From the NCBI GenBank assembly GCA_015222915.1, contig JADFWE010000170.1:1-7750 (forward strand): a stretch of DNA of 7,750 nt. Direction: 5' to 3'. Under the pieces are notes generated by a model that saw nothing but the letters and a program-made list of their open reading frames with translations, made no database searches and was not told the origin of the DNA. This document shows positions 7,003-7,750 of this stretch, piece after piece (position 1 is the first letter of the stretch; each line of letters begins with the position of its first letter). The position numbers were made by a program, and so were the translations under genes. The stretch comes from Pseudomonadota bacterium (lineage in GTDB: Bacteria; Pseudomonadota; Gammaproteobacteria; SZUA-229).

Positions 7003-7020
7003 TACAGAATTATTTCTGTA
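7003..7020. repeat. Perfect 7-bp inverted repeat after rsxE
   Basis: TACAGAA (7003-7009) and TTCTGTA (7014-7020) are perfect reverse complements around TTAT. The site lies 32 bases after the rsxE stop. The hairpin would be AU-rich and weak, and no T-run follows, so an intrinsic terminator is doubtful. It could be an operator-like site or part of the surrounding repeat element. Confidence 0.4.
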
Positions 7021-7093
7021 TAAACTTCTCGGTCATTTTCGTAAAAAACAGTTTTGCAATATTTGCGGGCTAACGTTTTTCTTTTCTCTTACC

Positions 7094-7120
7094 CTTCGCG
7101 TATTTTGCGTTCTTTGCGGC
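7094..7120 (+). repeat. TTTGCG-type intergenic repeat, copy C, three exact 9-base units
   Basis: CTTCGCGTA (7094-7102), TTTTGCGTT (7103-7111) and CTTTGCGGC (7112-7120) form three units of exactly nine bases. The block ends 13 bases before the nth start codon. It resembles copy A at 28-53 in the same orientation. The next bases, CAGG at 7121-7124, are the likely nth ribosome binding site, so the repeat lies in the probable nth leader. I see no convincing separate nth promoter. Confidence 0.6.
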
Positions 7121-7133
7121 CAGGTCTTTTATC

Positions 7134-7750
7134 ATGAACAAACAAAAACGCCACGAGATATTCTCGCGCCTGAGAGCAGACAACCCCAGGCCGACCACCG
7201 AGCTTAATTTTAACTCCACCTTCGAATTACTGATCGCCGTCATCCTGTCAGCACAGGCCACTGACAAGAGCGTCAATATCGCCACCGCCAAGCTGTACCC
7301 GGTCGCCAATACGCCGGAAGCGATCTACGCCCTGGGTGAAGAAGGTTTAAAGGGATACATCAAGACCATCGGCCTGTATAACACCAAAGCAAAAAACATC
7401 ATCAAGACCTGCCGGATATTGATGGATGAACATGACAGTATCGTGCCCGATGACCAGAAAAAGCTCGAAGCTCTGCCCGGTGTCGGCAGGAAAACCGCCA
7501 ACGTGGTCCGCAACACGGCCTTTGGTCATCCGACCATGGCGGTCGATACCCATATCTTCAGGGTATCCAACCGCACGAAGATCGCACCCGGGAAAAATGT
7601 GCTCGAAGTAGAAAAAAAGCTTCTGAAGTTTGTCCCGCAGGAGTTTATGGTCGACGCCCATCACTGGCTGATCCTGCTCGGTCGCTACACCTGCATCGCA
7701 AGAAAACCGCGCTGCGGTTCATGTTTGATCGAAGACCTCTGCGAATACAA
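7134..7750 (+). CDS. nth: Endonuclease III (DNA glycosylase / AP lyase), 3' end cut by the window
   Basis: Nth removes oxidised pyrimidines from DNA and cuts the strand at the resulting abasic site, in base excision repair. The reading frame runs to the window edge without a stop and gives 205 complete residues. The E. coli enzyme has 211, so about six residues are missing. The two sequences align without gaps, as recalled. Helix-hairpin-helix residues are at 111-125 (LPGVGRKTANVV), with catalytic K120 and D138 in VDTHIFRV. The C-terminal 4Fe-4S ligands C187, C194, C197 and C203 are all present. The ATG at 7134 gives the expected N-terminus MNKQKR and has AGG at 7122-7124 nine bases upstream. 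Placement directly after rsxE matches the known gammaproteobacterial gene order. The 162-base gap means it may be transcribed by read-through or from an unrecognised promoter. Confidence 0.97.
   Translation, partial: MNKQKRHEIFSRLRADNPRPTTELNFNSTFELLIAVILSAQATDKSVNIATAKLYPVANTPEAIYALGEEGLKGYIKTIGLYNTKAKNIIKTCRILMDEHDSIVPDDQKKLEALPGVGRKTANVVRNTAFGHPTMAVDTHIFRVSNRTKIAPGKNVLEVEKKLLKFVPQEFMVDAHHWLILLGRYTCIARKPRCGSCLIEDLCEY

Larger units (their letters stand above)
6989..7120. repeat. Region bounded by inverted GCCGCAAAG / CTTTGCGGC ends
   Basis: GCCGCAAAG at 6989-6997 is the perfect reverse complement of CTTTGCGGC at 7112-7120. Together they enclose 132 bases that fill most of the rsxE-nth gap. 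The inside is AT-rich, contains a perfect 7-bp palindrome and a further degenerate unit (TTTGCGGG at 7062-7069), and has no coding potential. This could be a pair of opposed intergenic repeats or a small non-autonomous element. No clear target-site duplication is visible: CATGAA occurs at 6983-6988 and 7133-7138, but only the left copy touches the repeat end. Confidence 0.4.

Noticed and set aside
6971..7133. rnfH or another small gene between rsxE and nth
   Set aside because: No open frame with a plausible start or a family resemblance fits in this AT-rich gap.

Overview
The window looks like a chromosomal segment of a free-living gammaproteobacterium of moderate G+C content. It carries a complete Rsx/Rnf electron-transport operon in the order rsxA-B-C-D-G-E, followed by nth (endonuclease III). 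From memory, this is the housekeeping gammaproteobacterial arrangement seen in E. coli; there is no rnfH and no nif gene. The conceptual Nth protein aligns with E. coli Nth without a gap over the 205 residues present. All recognised genes are on the + strand, and none shows a frameshift.

Layout. Positions 1-217 are non-coding and hold a copy of a TTTGCG-type intergenic repeat and a short promoter just before the first gene. Positions 218-1546 encode a PleD-like response regulator (receiver-receiver-GGDEF) with an intact cyclase active site and a product-inhibition site. Its first receiver has lost the phosphorylated aspartate. The 173-base gap 1547-1719 holds a stem-loop, an AT-rich block with repeated TTGATTT, and an extended -10 element almost touching the rsxA start. 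Positions 1720-6971 are six tightly packed rsx genes (gaps of 6, 20 and 1 bases, a 4-base overlap, then a 6-base gap), clearly one transcription unit. The 162-base gap 6972-7133 holds two opposed copies of the TTTGCG repeat and a perfect small palindrome. Positions 7134-7750 hold nth, cut by the window edge about six codons before its expected end.

How the genes work together. RsxC (NADH/FMN and two 4Fe-4S clusters), RsxB (three predicted clusters), the membrane pair RsxA/RsxE (one shared cysteine-ligated cluster inferred by homology), and the flavin carriers RsxD and RsxG form one inner-membrane complex. It moves electrons between NADH and low-potential acceptors in exchange with an ion gradient. 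In E. coli the complex keeps SoxR reduced. All cysteines and flavin-attachment threonines expected for a working complex are visible. The flavin transferase ApbE needed to mature RsxD and RsxG is not in the window. Nth is an oxidative-damage DNA repair enzyme with its own 4Fe-4S cluster. The c-di-GMP regulator upstream has its own promoter and only a positional link to rsx.

This is mainly a well-known region, and I do not see a new multi-gene system. The points most worth a second look are the swapped receiver arrangement of the cyclase, the apparent leaderless starts of two genes, and the repeat-bounded element before nth.
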